NCBI GenBank assembly: GCA_023133595.1
Contig: JAGLWF010000008.1
Coordinates: 1 to 52,576, forward strand
Direction of reading: 5' to 3'
Source of the DNA: Nanobdellota archaeon
GTDB lineage: Archaea; Nanobdellota; Nanobdellia; Woesearchaeales; WJKV01
DNA length: 52,576 nt
Part shown: positions 40,177-49,974 of the stretch, piece by piece
Position numbering within the stretch: position 1 is the stretch's first letter
Layout: each line of letters opens with the position of its first letter
Made by a program: the position numbers and the translations under genes
The notes under the pieces: model-generated
The model's input: the letters and a program-made list of their open reading frames with translations, nothing else
Database searches by the model: none
What the model was told of the DNA's origin: nothing

Positions 40177-42921
40177 TTGGCAAGTCGAACCTCCTTGGAG
40201 AATCAAGTTTCTGAACGCTCTGAACAAGGCATCACTATTGGCTGGATTGGTATTGGGGCCCTTGCCAAGAGTTTTCTAATGGATTTTATTAAAGATAAAT
40301 GGTATAATTGGCATGTGAATAATAAACCTCCAATCAAAATTATGATAAACAACCAGGATTCTGAGGATAAAATCAAATCTGTTGAAGCTTTTATAAAAAA
40401 AAAACTTCTAAAGCCTGCAACAGAGATGCGAGATTCGCATCCAGATTTGGATGAAATGATTTCTAATTATGTTACAGCAGCTCCTCTTGAAATAGTTGCA
40501 AACAAAGCAAACGCGATAGTAGTGGCATATGATTCTGGAATAGATGAACCAGAAATAGTTCCTGTATCTAGATTCCTTGTACAGAATCCAAATATTAAAA
40601 CAATGCTGACTTACAAGGTCGAAGTAACAAAAAAAGATAAAGAAGGAAATGCTATTAAAAAAATAGATGGAAATGGAGATGAAGTTAAAGATAATAATGG
40701 GAATACTGTATATGAAAAGATACCAATGCGCATGGTAGATGTTTTAGGAAAATCTAAAGCACTCAAATTCATGATAACAAATTGTGTTGATTATATGACA
40801 TATTTCAGTCAAAGGCATTTGATGAGAGAGCACGTCAAAAAGGATGAAAACCTAATGGAGTTAGTAAAATATTTATCTAAGGACGACAAAGAATGGACAT
40901 ACCAGGAGGATCTATCAGGAATACCAGGAAGACATTTAGTAAAAGCATTACAAGAACATGATGATAATTCAAGAGAATACTTGAAATTCTTAGCAAGAAG
41001 TTGGTTTGGATTTGCTCAAATAGACCCTTCAAGATTAATGTATGAGACCGAAGACATGATTGAAAGAGAATTAAAGAAAAGAGAAATACCATTAACAAGA
41101 GCAGATTATGATCTTCAGGGACTTTTCTTTTCAGGAGAGCACGGAAAATGGGGATTTCCAGCATTATCAAGCCTTAGGATAGCTCTACATGATGAAAAAT
41201 TGAGAGAAAAGTATCCAAATCTAGAATTTCCGTTCAGAGCAAAAGAAGTAACAGAGCAAGGAGAAATAGTTGCAGAAGAAGGAATGTTCTTTGAATATCG
41301 GAAATTTTCACCACAGATAATTGCAGAGAATAAAACGAAAAAAGAGGGAGATAAAAGGCATCCACTCAAAGAGTCTCTTCCTGCTTTAGTTGGAAGTTAT
41401 GTTCCAAGAATGTTTAATGCTGAAGGATTATGGCCTATAGAGGAATTGGCTCCATCAATGACAAAAGTCATAATGGCTATGGCACATATGTTTGTATATC
41501 CTTGCAAAATGCCAGTTCAAGGTATTTTTGGTTCTTTAATGCACATCAACGATAACGAAGATCCTGCAGTGCTTACACTTCCAGCAGAATTCGAAGCATA
41601 TGGTCATCATAAGAGAAAAACTTTAGGAGCTAGAGTGAATCAAAGATTTGCGCATCCAAAAGATGGTAGATTCAATAAAGAAGCAAAAGCAGAAAGCGGG
41701 GTTCCAGTATTTGATAAAATAGATACAGAAACATTTAATAATTTTCTTAATAGCAAAATTCTTGGCACTATAGCTGCTGCAGAAAGAAGCGAACTTGAAG
41801 AACCAAATCTAGGTTTACCTTATATTAATCCTCTTGATGCGATTGTTGCTGTTCATGATTCAGATCGTACTGGAGAAATTCTTTTAACAACTTTCAAGGG
41901 AAGCCGTATACCTGTTGGAAGGATATCTCAGCTTGGCTCGATTGAAGATATATGCGGAAACGGAAAGACACTGATTGCTTTAGCAAACAGTAGAAGTATA
42001 ACAAGGAATAAATTTTTCCGATTTAAATTTAATTTTGAAAAGGGTTTCACATTAAAAGGGGAGTATAATGTCAGACCTGCAGGAGCACATACAATCAAGG
42101 AAGGGATTGAAATTGAACCAGAGGGAGAACATTATTCATACAGATATACAAAAGTTGAAAATACAATTAATTGTTTAGGAATCTCTGGGGAACACTTATA
42201 TGTTTTATATGATAGACATATTGAGATCCGAGATCTAGAGACATTGGAAGTAGCAAAAAGTAAAAGATTCACCAAAGACGTAAGAGAGCCAGAATATATG
42301 GTAATAGATAGCAGAGGTTATGTATTTCTCCAAAGTGCAGATTTAGATGAGATAGACAAGATAACAGTAATAGATGCTGATTTAAATGTTGTTGGCAAAA
42401 TAGATCATAAGAAACAAATACTTGAAAACAACCTGAAAATTCAAGAATTTAAGAAATCCCACTATTTATTCTATGCCATTCAAAATAATACTCATGTGTT
42501 ATGTAAAGATATAACCGAGATCACAAATCCAGCAGAGATTCAATCTGTAGATTTAGAAGTCAAAGGCAATAGAGGAACCGCAATTTTTGGAACAGGAATA
42601 TATAGAAATCCAAAGACAGGGACAGAGCTCTTGTATATTGCAAGAGTCGATAATGGAAGAGATGATAAAAAATGGCTAAAAGTTGAGCTTTATGATAAAA
42701 ATAAAGATGGCAAATTAGTAAAGGTTGGAGATAAAGAGATGTGTCCTTTGACTAATCCTGATGAAATAGGTGATATAAAATCTTATGGAAACTATATCAT
42801 TGTTGGAAACAGATACTACCTGCTTGCAAAACACATGCATCGCACTGATTGGAGTAGAGACATAGAGAAAAAAGGCCTAGATATGATAATGAATTTTCAA
42901 ATATTAAACGAGGGTGCTTGA
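40177..42921 (+). CDS. Lactate/malate-dehydrogenase-like domain fused to a propeller-like domain
   Basis: Numbering starts at the TTG at 40165; this entry uses the TTG at 40177, four codons later. No ATG lies ahead of the domain. A Rossmann fold starts at ITIGWIGIGALAKS (23-36). Further on the LDH/MDH catalytic pattern appears: N206 in ITNCVDYMTYFS (like NPVD), D287 and R290 in IDPSRLMYE (like LDSARFR), and H326 in SGEHGKWGFPALSS (like GEHGDSxVPxWSS). All four catalytic-type residues are kept. Insertions and about 330 extra residues make it far larger than the usual 310-330. The last 330 residues show repeated YVLYD/IEIRD/VFLQS strands, consistent with a beta-propeller. Enzymatic activity is possible but unproven. 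Confidence 0.7.
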   Translation: MASRTSLENQVSERSEQGITIGWIGIGALAKSFLMDFIKDKWYNWHVNNKPPIKIMINNQDSEDKIKSVEAFIKKKLLKPATEMRDSHPDLDEMISNYVTAAPLEIVANKANAIVVAYDSGIDEPEIVPVSRFLVQNPNIKTMLTYKVEVTKKDKEGNAIKKIDGNGDEVKDNNGNTVYEKIPMRMVDVLGKSKALKFMITNCVDYMTYFSQRHLMREHVKKDENLMELVKYLSKDDKEWTYQEDLSGIPGRHLVKALQEHDDNSREYLKFLARSWFGFAQIDPSRLMYETEDMIERELKKREIPLTRADYDLQGLFFSGEHGKWGFPALSSLRIALHDEKLREKYPNLEFPFRAKEVTEQGEIVAEEGMFFEYRKFSPQIIAENKTKKEGDKRHPLKESLPALVGSYVPRMFNAEGLWPIEELAPSMTKVIMAMAHMFVYPCKMPVQGIFGSLMHINDNEDPAVLTLPAEFEAYGHHKRKTLGARVNQRFAHPKDGRFNKEAKAESGVPVFDKIDTETFNNFLNSKILGTIAAAERSELEEPNLGLPYINPLDAIVAVHDSDRTGEILLTTFKGSRIPVGRISQLGSIEDICGNGKTLIALANSRSITRNKFFRFKFNFEKGFTLKGEYNVRPAGAHTIKEGIEIEPEGEHYSYRYTKVENTINCLGISGEHLYVLYDRHIEIRDLETLEVAKSKRFTKDVREPEYMVIDSRGYVFLQSADLDEIDKITVIDADLNVVGKIDHKKQILENNLKIQEFKKSHYLFYAIQNNTHVLCKDITEITNPAEIQSVDLEVKGNRGTAIFGTGIYRNPKTGTELLYIARVDNGRDDKKWLKVELYDKNKDGKLVKVGDKEMCPLTNPDEIGDIKSYGNYIIVGNRYYLLAKHMHRTDWSRDIEKKGLDMIMNFQILNEGA

Positions 42922-42922
42922 T

Positions 42923-45073
42923 ATGGAAATAAACTTAACTTTAGAAGAACTTTTAAGTTTTTCGCGAAAGAGAGATAAATTTCCTAAACATCAGAAGGTT
43001 CTAGACGACCATGGAATCAAATTAATAGAAGAAATTGGAAAAGGTTCTAGTGGGACGTTTATATACGCTGCTGTTGAAATTAAACCTGCCGATGCAGTTA
43101 GATATTGTACTCCTTTTAAAGCTTCAAGCAAGATTGATGATTTTCACCAAACTGTGGGGGTCTCAAAAGAAGAAAGTAAAACAAAAAGAACAAATTCCAA
43201 ATTCATTGCAGTAAAACTTGTTGGGAAAAAAAGACTAGGGGATAAAGTTAAAAATATTTTAACAACTTCAAGTGGTGGGAGAAAAACAGAACAAGGTCCA
43301 GGGCGTATCTCAGGAGATAAATATCTGAAGATTATAATGTCTCTGATGCAGATTGATAATCCATACATTGTAAAATATTATCCAGATAAAGCAGTGATTA
43401 CCCATAAAGACGACCCAGAGAAAGGAGTTATATTTCTTCCAATGGAATTATTAAACTTTAAATTCAGTGAAACTTCAACTGGAAAGAATTCTCTAGATTT
43501 ATTATATGAAATTCTTAGGGGAGAAGATGAAGAACTGAAAAGAAAGACAAGAGAAAGATTTCCCGGGATATTTGCAAAAATTTGTTTTGGATTAGAAAAA
43601 GCATATGAAATTTCTCCAGAAACTCCAATTATTCATAGAGATCTGAAACCTGCAAATATAATGTTTGATTTTCTCTCTAAAAAAGACGATGTAGAAAGAA
43701 TAAACTATTATGACACAATCTATGGGCTAAGTGAGGAGTATGAATGGGATCTTCGGGAGATATTAGAAAAGAAATTAAAAACAGGCGAAACACTAGTTCC
43801 AAAAATAATTGATTTTGGAATTGCAAAAGCAGAAGCCCCAGCAAAGACTATAACATATGAAACAAAAGGAACAGGATTATACATTCCTCCAGAAAGAGAT
43901 CTTTACGTAGAATGCCCGATTACCGCTGATGTATATCAGATTGGTGTTATGCTTATGGATGTCTTTGTACATGATGGGGATGAAAAATCACAAAAATTTC
44001 AACGTTTACTTGCTGAAAAAACAAAGAAAACTATCAAAGAATTAAAGAAAAATGCTAAGATCTCCGGAGATACTCACGATATAGAATTTGATTATACATG
44101 GGTATTAGATAGAGAGGATATTGCACAGAAATCTGAAGAATTGGCAAAAGATCATGAAAGGATTAGGAAGGGAGCACTCAAAAAGGTTACAGAAAGCATT
44201 AAGGTGAAAAACAATCCTCTGATGACAGAAGTTATCAAAAAAGCAATGGCAGCAGATCCAGAAAACAGATACCATTCTATGGCTTCATTAAGATATGATA
44301 TCCTTCTCTCGACAAAAAAAGACGAACTTCTGGAATTAGAAAAGCGGGCAAAAGCAAAAAAAACAAAACTTACAGATAATATTACGTTACTTAATGATAT
44401 TGGATCAATGTTAAAGGACATAGAATTAACAGATGAGAGAAAGATTCGAACAGATTATAGAAATGGAAAAGTTATTGACAATTCAGAAATCAGTATTGGA
44501 GAACATTTCTTAGAAGTGAGCGAATGGGAAGATACAAAAAATATCAGAACCTTATATCGAGAATTCCAGAGAAAAATTGATCAGCTATTGCCTACAATCC
44601 CAAAATTGTGCGAAGTAACTGGAAATAATGGTAGTGCTGATAAAAACAAGATCGACAAGAATGTCGATTATGTTATAGAACAAGCTGAAAGATACAAACA
44701 GATTCTGCAATTTGAAGAAAAATATCGTGGAATAGATACAATCATAAAATATGCTCTTGGAGATTCAAATGCTCCTAATTTTGAAGATAATCCAATAAAA
44801 GAGGTACTTAAAAAATTATTCGAGAGAAGAAAACAGGAAGCAACAGAAGAATGCGATAATTTCTTAAGAGATGTACAAGCATACGAAAAGGAACTGATAC
44901 AAAAACAACTAGAGACTATTGGAGAAGAAGTAGATGGTATAGGCTGGACTGATACTGAATTTCAAAGGATATGCAGTGCATGTGAAATTCTCCTGACAGT
45001 ATATGAACCCGGATATACAAATAAAATCCAAGAGTGCAATAATTCATTTTATGAGGGTAAAAGTCGAAAATGA
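42923..45073 (+). CDS. Hanks-type Ser/Thr protein kinase with helical C-terminus
   Basis: This 716-residue protein has a full kinase core: glycine loop GKGSSGTF (39-46), FIAVK lysine (Lys98), catalytic loop HRDLKPANI (238-246), DFG (297-299) and a GTGLYIPPE segment in place of the APE motif. There is an insertion of about 30 residues between the glycine loop and the lysine and another of about 40 between HRD and DFG, both unusual. Residues 400-716 are helical and coiled. No transmembrane helix. The ATG at 42923 has a GAGGGTG site 6 nt upstream and starts 2 nt after the previous stop. It probably phosphorylates members of the cluster. Confidence 0.92.
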   Translation: MEINLTLEELLSFSRKRDKFPKHQKVLDDHGIKLIEEIGKGSSGTFIYAAVEIKPADAVRYCTPFKASSKIDDFHQTVGVSKEESKTKRTNSKFIAVKLVGKKRLGDKVKNILTTSSGGRKTEQGPGRISGDKYLKIIMSLMQIDNPYIVKYYPDKAVITHKDDPEKGVIFLPMELLNFKFSETSTGKNSLDLLYEILRGEDEELKRKTRERFPGIFAKICFGLEKAYEISPETPIIHRDLKPANIMFDFLSKKDDVERINYYDTIYGLSEEYEWDLREILEKKLKTGETLVPKIIDFGIAKAEAPAKTITYETKGTGLYIPPERDLYVECPITADVYQIGVMLMDVFVHDGDEKSQKFQRLLAEKTKKTIKELKKNAKISGDTHDIEFDYTWVLDREDIAQKSEELAKDHERIRKGALKKVTESIKVKNNPLMTEVIKKAMAADPENRYHSMASLRYDILLSTKKDELLELEKRAKAKKTKLTDNITLLNDIGSMLKDIELTDERKIRTDYRNGKVIDNSEISIGEHFLEVSEWEDTKNIRTLYREFQRKIDQLLPTIPKLCEVTGNNGSADKNKIDKNVDYVIEQAERYKQILQFEEKYRGIDTIIKYALGDSNAPNFEDNPIKEVLKKLFERRKQEATEECDNFLRDVQAYEKELIQKQLETIGEEVDGIGWTDTEFQRICSACEILLTVYEPGYTNKIQECNNSFYEGKSRK

Positions 45074-47334
45074 CAGATATAAGAAAAACTTTGGATCAAC
45101 TCATTGGATTGACCAAAGCATATATCCCTATAGGCAATAAAGTAGTTGAAGAAATCCGGAAAGAGTATTATGCTGGAGAAGGAACAGGAGAAGAAAGAGT
45201 CAAGAGAGCACTAGGAACTTTAGCAACCATACATAAAGTAAAAATAGATTACAAGAGATTCTATCTTATGGCAGAATTACTCGCAAGAGAAGCCCTTGAA
45301 AAAAGAGCAGAAGGAGATATTGAAGCATACAGTTATAATCTGAAGATGGCAGGTTTAATATTCGAAGGAGAAGAAGATAAATTTACAAAGCTTATGCAAA
45401 GCAGAGAGTACATTGTAGAAGACAGAGAGATAAAAGCAAATTTTTTTAAAAAAATGGAGTTTAGTATAAAAAAACTCTACAAAAAGAATGGCACTCTCAA
45501 ATTCGCAGACCGATCAGATTATAAGAAAGCAAAAGCGATCTACGAGTTTGCAAAAAAAGCTGAAGCTAGTAAGAGAGAAAATCCCTGGAAAGATGAAGAA
45601 ATTTTAAATGATAATGCAGATCTTCACGACAAATTATATCATTATCTATTAAAATATGTAGATTTTAAAGATGGCATTTTTCAAATGATTGATTCTACGC
45701 ATGAAGGAAAATTTGTGATGGGTCCTTTAGGCTTCATGGACGATATTGATCCGTTAGCGCAAGAGATTTTTGCATTGAATAATAGAAATCGAAAGGAGCT
45801 TAGAAGGGCTATAGAAAGAAATCCAAATAATCTCAGAATGCAAAAAGAGCTTTTAGAGATTATGTGGCCAAGACGCATGGACCCATATATAGCAATGCTG
45901 ATGCTTGAAACAAAATCAAAAACAGTTATAGCAGATGGGATAATTAGCCAATGGCAAACAATTAGAAGAACATATGAAAATCTTATAGCTGCTAGCTCAA
46001 AAAATCTCCAACGAACAGAATATCTAAAAAGAGAATATGCTGAATTTCTTCACTATTTTGGCGCAGAATGCTATTCAATACTTAAAAAACATACAAGCTT
46101 ATTGTATAAAGATAAACCATTTATCTTTCCTAGCAGATTTACAAATTTTAATTCTCCACAGATGCTAGAAATTCTAATTACAGCTGCAGAAGAGAGCATA
46201 ACAGAATCTAGAAAATTAACAAAGGGCCTTAATAATCCTGAAAAAATCGGCCTAACTATATTTGCTGAAGATAAAGATATTCTTCCAGAATTATATTATG
46301 CAACAGGAAATTTTAAGGCAGCTATTTCATCTGGAGTTCTAACAAATGATGCTAAAAAAACTATCATTCAAGCAGCAGGAGATAGAGTTCAGATATTTGA
46401 TTTATACAAAGATATAGTACTAAATCTAATTAGATTAGAAGAACCTAAAAAAGGGCAGTCTGAATTAGATGAGTTATTAATAGATACTTATGATAGAAAA
46501 AATAGACACAAAATTGAAAAAGAGTTAAGATCACATAACAAGATATGTCTCGCTCTATATAAAGATATTAATTCAAAAGTTCAAAAAGCATTTGAATTAA
46601 TTAAAAAACAGCCATTATTATCCCAAATTAGGTATAGAAGAGAATTCTTCACTATGGTTGCAGCTGTTGAACTAAACATGGAGGAATATTTATCAAAACT
46701 TAGAGAAATTATATCCCTTCGTGGGAAAAGTGATCCTTTTGTAAAAGATCTGTTAATAGAAGCGAGTGCTTGGAATTCTGTTTATAGAAAACTAGAACCA
46801 GATATTTATAGGCATGAAGTAGTGAATATGTTAGAAGAAGAAGCAGGAGAAAATGTTTATCCTATGTATAAACGTCTCAGAGAAATTTTCTCCGGTTTAA
46901 ATGTATTTTTGAAATTTAATGCAGGTTCTTTAGGAGAAATCGGATTAGGTCCTGAAATCGAAGAAAGATTGAGAGACATAAAGGATAAGAAAGACAAATG
47001 GAAAGGAGATTATGGATTTTTAATGGAAACTTTAGAAAATTTAGAAAGAGATTTTAAAAGATGGGAAGGTTTCGAAAAAACCGCTAGAAGTAAATTAGAT
47101 GACCTCTTCGGGAATGTTGATCCTGAAGAAGAAGCAAGAAAAGAAAATGAAAAGAAAGAAGAAGAAAAAAAGCAAAAAACTATTTGGAAATTAATCACAA
47201 CATTACCTAAGGATACAGAAATTGAAAAAAAACGATTAAATGACATAAAAAATTGGAGACCAAGCACTCATGTTAATCTATTACCTCCAGAATATAGGCC
47301 CCCTAAAGGGTGGATCGAAAGGTGGTTTGGATAA
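45070..47334 (+). CDS. Large alpha-helical protein of block B
   Basis: This 754-residue protein has no recognised domain. It is helix-rich throughout with alternating amphipathic helices (for example AELLAREALEKRAEGDIEAY, residues about 68-87) that suggest TPR-like or other helical repeats. It ends in a charged coiled region and a Pro-rich tail with PPEYRPPKGWIERWFG. The ATG overlaps the kinase stop (ATGA), so it is co-translated with the kinase and is a natural candidate for its substrate or scaffold. No membrane segment. Confidence 0.65.
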   Translation: MTDIRKTLDQLIGLTKAYIPIGNKVVEEIRKEYYAGEGTGEERVKRALGTLATIHKVKIDYKRFYLMAELLAREALEKRAEGDIEAYSYNLKMAGLIFEGEEDKFTKLMQSREYIVEDREIKANFFKKMEFSIKKLYKKNGTLKFADRSDYKKAKAIYEFAKKAEASKRENPWKDEEILNDNADLHDKLYHYLLKYVDFKDGIFQMIDSTHEGKFVMGPLGFMDDIDPLAQEIFALNNRNRKELRRAIERNPNNLRMQKELLEIMWPRRMDPYIAMLMLETKSKTVIADGIISQWQTIRRTYENLIAASSKNLQRTEYLKREYAEFLHYFGAECYSILKKHTSLLYKDKPFIFPSRFTNFNSPQMLEILITAAEESITESRKLTKGLNNPEKIGLTIFAEDKDILPELYYATGNFKAAISSGVLTNDAKKTIIQAAGDRVQIFDLYKDIVLNLIRLEEPKKGQSELDELLIDTYDRKNRHKIEKELRSHNKICLALYKDINSKVQKAFELIKKQPLLSQIRYRREFFTMVAAVELNMEEYLSKLREIISLRGKSDPFVKDLLIEASAWNSVYRKLEPDIYRHEVVNMLEEEAGENVYPMYKRLREIFSGLNVFLKFNAGSLGEIGLGPEIEERLRDIKDKKDKWKGDYGFLMETLENLERDFKRWEGFEKTARSKLDDLFGNVDPEEEARKENEKKEEEKKQKTIWKLITTLPKDTEIEKKRLNDIKNWRPSTHVNLLPPEYRPPKGWIERWFG

Positions 47335-47336
47335 AA

Positions 47337-49946
47337 ATGGTAAAATTTCGAAAATTTAGACAAAGGGATTTGAAAGATAGTGAGATCTATAGTCTGATAG
47401 ATTCAAATTCAAAAAGAAGTAGATTAGTAGAATGGGTATTAGATCATTATAAACCAATCGCAGCTGTTGGAGCTTCTGCTCTAGTCATCGCAGGATTAGG
47501 AGGGGCTTTGTTATGGAGTATGGGTCGTGATGAAGGTGAAAGAAACGAAAAGTTGGAACGCGAGATTCATGAAGGGATATTGCGACAAGAGCATGCTAGA
47601 AAAATAAAAGAACTAAAGACAGATTTAGATAAAGAAAAAAAGCGCAATAAAAGATATGAAAAAGAAAAAAATGATCTCGAAGATCAAAGAGATGGATATA
47701 AAAATATGTTTCAGGAGGCTGATAAACTCTCAGGAACTTACAAAACACAAATTGATAATTTAAACGAAAGTGTTAGTAAACTAAGAGGAGATATTAAAGG
47801 CCTTGACGGGCGAATCGAGGAGATAATTAAAGAATTAAAAAGTACTAGAGAGGCAAACACAGGTTTAAAAAAGAATTTAGATGACTCTGAAAGAAACCTG
47901 CAAACTGTACAGAAGAAATATGAAGCAAGAGATAAGGAGTATGTTGAACTAGATGGAAAGCAAAAAGAGATACAAGAAGCATATGATAAATTACAAGAAG
48001 ATATTAAAAAGAATGTTAAAGATACTGAAGCATTGAATAATTCTATAGAAAGAGACAAAACACGATTAAAAAAACAAAAAACAGCTCTAGAAGAAGACTT
48101 AAGAACTGCAAAAGAAAATCACGAGACACTCCAGAAAGCTAAGGTAAAAATCGAAAAACGATATAAAAATACATTACGAGATATAGAAGCATTAAGAACC
48201 AGCAAAGGAGACTTAGATAAAGATTATGCCGGAATTGTTGAGAAAAATAAAGGATACACTACAAATATAGAACGATTAGAAAAATTAGTTAATGATCTAA
48301 CAAATTCATTGAGAGATATAAGCGAACGAACCAAAAAGCTTACAGAAATGCATGAACAAGAGACTAGAAAGCTTAAAAAAGAACATAATACAAAAATCGA
48401 AGAGAGAGAAAAAGCATATTCAAAAGAAAGAACAAAACTCGTCGACGAAAGGGACAAATACCAAGGACAGTTAGAAGGTCATATTGATGAAATTGCTGGA
48501 TTAAATGAGAAGATAACCGGATTAAACAATCAGATTGTTTTATATGAAAAAAAGAAAGAGGAAGATAAAGCAACTATTGATGCACAAAGTAATGACATCG
48601 AAAAGAAGAGAAAAAGAATTGGAGAGCTTGAAAAAAGAATAGAAGAATTAAAAGGAAGTGAAGATTCCAATAAAGAAGAGATCAAAAATCTTAAAGAAGA
48701 GAGAGAGATTCTTAAAGTAAGCTTAAAGAAAAAAACAGAAGAATATGACACCGAGAAAGAAGCTCATGATGAACGAAAAGAAAAATATAAAGATCTTTCA
48801 GAAATATTGGATAACATTCCAGATGAGACAAAAGCACTGAGTGGCACAAGGATTGCATTTGTTCTAGAAGGTAATTTATACGTTGTCGATGCAAATTATG
48901 GTTCTTCTAATAGAGCTTTTGAAATTATATGGGGAAATATCCGAAGACCCCGGCTAAGTCCAGATAAGAAAAATGTTGCTTATGAATACAAACATTATGA
49001 TGATGCAGATAAAGAAGGGATACAGATACTAAGATGGAGAATTGGATTAGTAAAGATCACAGAAGATCTTAGTCAAAAATATTTGCCCATTATTACCAGT
49101 CCAGAATTTAGAAAACCTTCAGAGCCAAATTTCTTAAAGCAAGACATGACTAATCAGGTATGGGCAGGCAACAATCTTCTTGTTTTCATAAGTGGAGAAA
49201 AGAATGATCTTATCTGGACCTATTCACTTACAGATGGAAAAGTTACATGCCTAGTCAAGAACGATGCAGGAAGAATAGGGAATCTTGCAGTATCTCCAAA
49301 TGGAGAGAAAGTTGCGTATGTTGTTCATAGTGATTATGATGAGAGAAACGCATGCCAGATCTTTGTATCTGATATCTTAGGAAATTCTCCTGGCAAACAG
49401 ATCACACTGGAAGACAACAAATACAATACTCAGCCAGCGTGGGTAAATGATTATATTCTTGTTTATGTAAAAGAGGGTCGCGAAAGTGATAGTGAGATTC
49501 AATTAGTAGATACCAGATTAAAAGAGCTTTGGAAAAAAGGAAAGAAATGGAAATACAGGAATGTAACTAAAAATGTTGGTTCTACCTGGTTCCTGCCTGT
49601 TAACTGGTTGTCGAGCAGGAATAAGGCAGACTTCAATCCTGCTGTTAATGAATATGGTTATGTACTGTTCACAAACGAAGATGATGGATTAGTCCTTAAA
49701 CTTACAAAAGGGATGAGCATACCTAACGGAGTATTATCAAAACCAGATAATATGCCTTATGATAAAGAGATAATCTTAGATCCAAAAGGGACAGACAAGC
49801 ACAGCAGAGCTATCTTCTTTCCGGACAGAGAGACCATCCTTGCAAAAGTTGGCGACAAATTATATCGGTTCAAGAAATCAAACAGTGGATATGAGGCTCA
49901 TTTCATAACAAAAGTTGACAAGGAGAGTGAATTCCATGTCAGATAA
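47337..49946 (+). CDS. Membrane-anchored coiled coil with C-terminal TolB-like propeller
   Basis: This 869-residue protein has one transmembrane helix (IAAVGASALVIAGLGGALLW, about 41-60), about 430 residues of near-continuous coiled coil, and a C-terminal region from about 500 with TolB/WD-like blades: RIAFVLEGNLYVVDAN, RRPRLSPDKKNVAYEY and NLAVSPNGEKVAYVVHSD. Such a stalk plus propeller could span a distance from the membrane and present a binding head. The N-terminus is basic, so the stalk is probably outside. The ATG at 47337 starts 2 nt after the previous stop. Confidence 0.72.
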   Translation: MVKFRKFRQRDLKDSEIYSLIDSNSKRSRLVEWVLDHYKPIAAVGASALVIAGLGGALLWSMGRDEGERNEKLEREIHEGILRQEHARKIKELKTDLDKEKKRNKRYEKEKNDLEDQRDGYKNMFQEADKLSGTYKTQIDNLNESVSKLRGDIKGLDGRIEEIIKELKSTREANTGLKKNLDDSERNLQTVQKKYEARDKEYVELDGKQKEIQEAYDKLQEDIKKNVKDTEALNNSIERDKTRLKKQKTALEEDLRTAKENHETLQKAKVKIEKRYKNTLRDIEALRTSKGDLDKDYAGIVEKNKGYTTNIERLEKLVNDLTNSLRDISERTKKLTEMHEQETRKLKKEHNTKIEEREKAYSKERTKLVDERDKYQGQLEGHIDEIAGLNEKITGLNNQIVLYEKKKEEDKATIDAQSNDIEKKRKRIGELEKRIEELKGSEDSNKEEIKNLKEEREILKVSLKKKTEEYDTEKEAHDERKEKYKDLSEILDNIPDETKALSGTRIAFVLEGNLYVVDANYGSSNRAFEIIWGNIRRPRLSPDKKNVAYEYKHYDDADKEGIQILRWRIGLVKITEDLSQKYLPIITSPEFRKPSEPNFLKQDMTNQVWAGNNLLVFISGEKNDLIWTYSLTDGKVTCLVKNDAGRIGNLAVSPNGEKVAYVVHSDYDERNACQIFVSDILGNSPGKQITLEDNKYNTQPAWVNDYILVYVKEGRESDSEIQLVDTRLKELWKKGKKWKYRNVTKNVGSTWFLPVNWLSSRNKADFNPAVNEYGYVLFTNEDDGLVLKLTKGMSIPNGVLSKPDNMPYDKEIILDPKGTDKHSRAIFFPDRETILAKVGDKLYRFKKSNSGYEAHFITKVDKESEFHVR

Positions 49947-49974
49947 ACTTATGTTCCATACGGAGGAAAAGACT

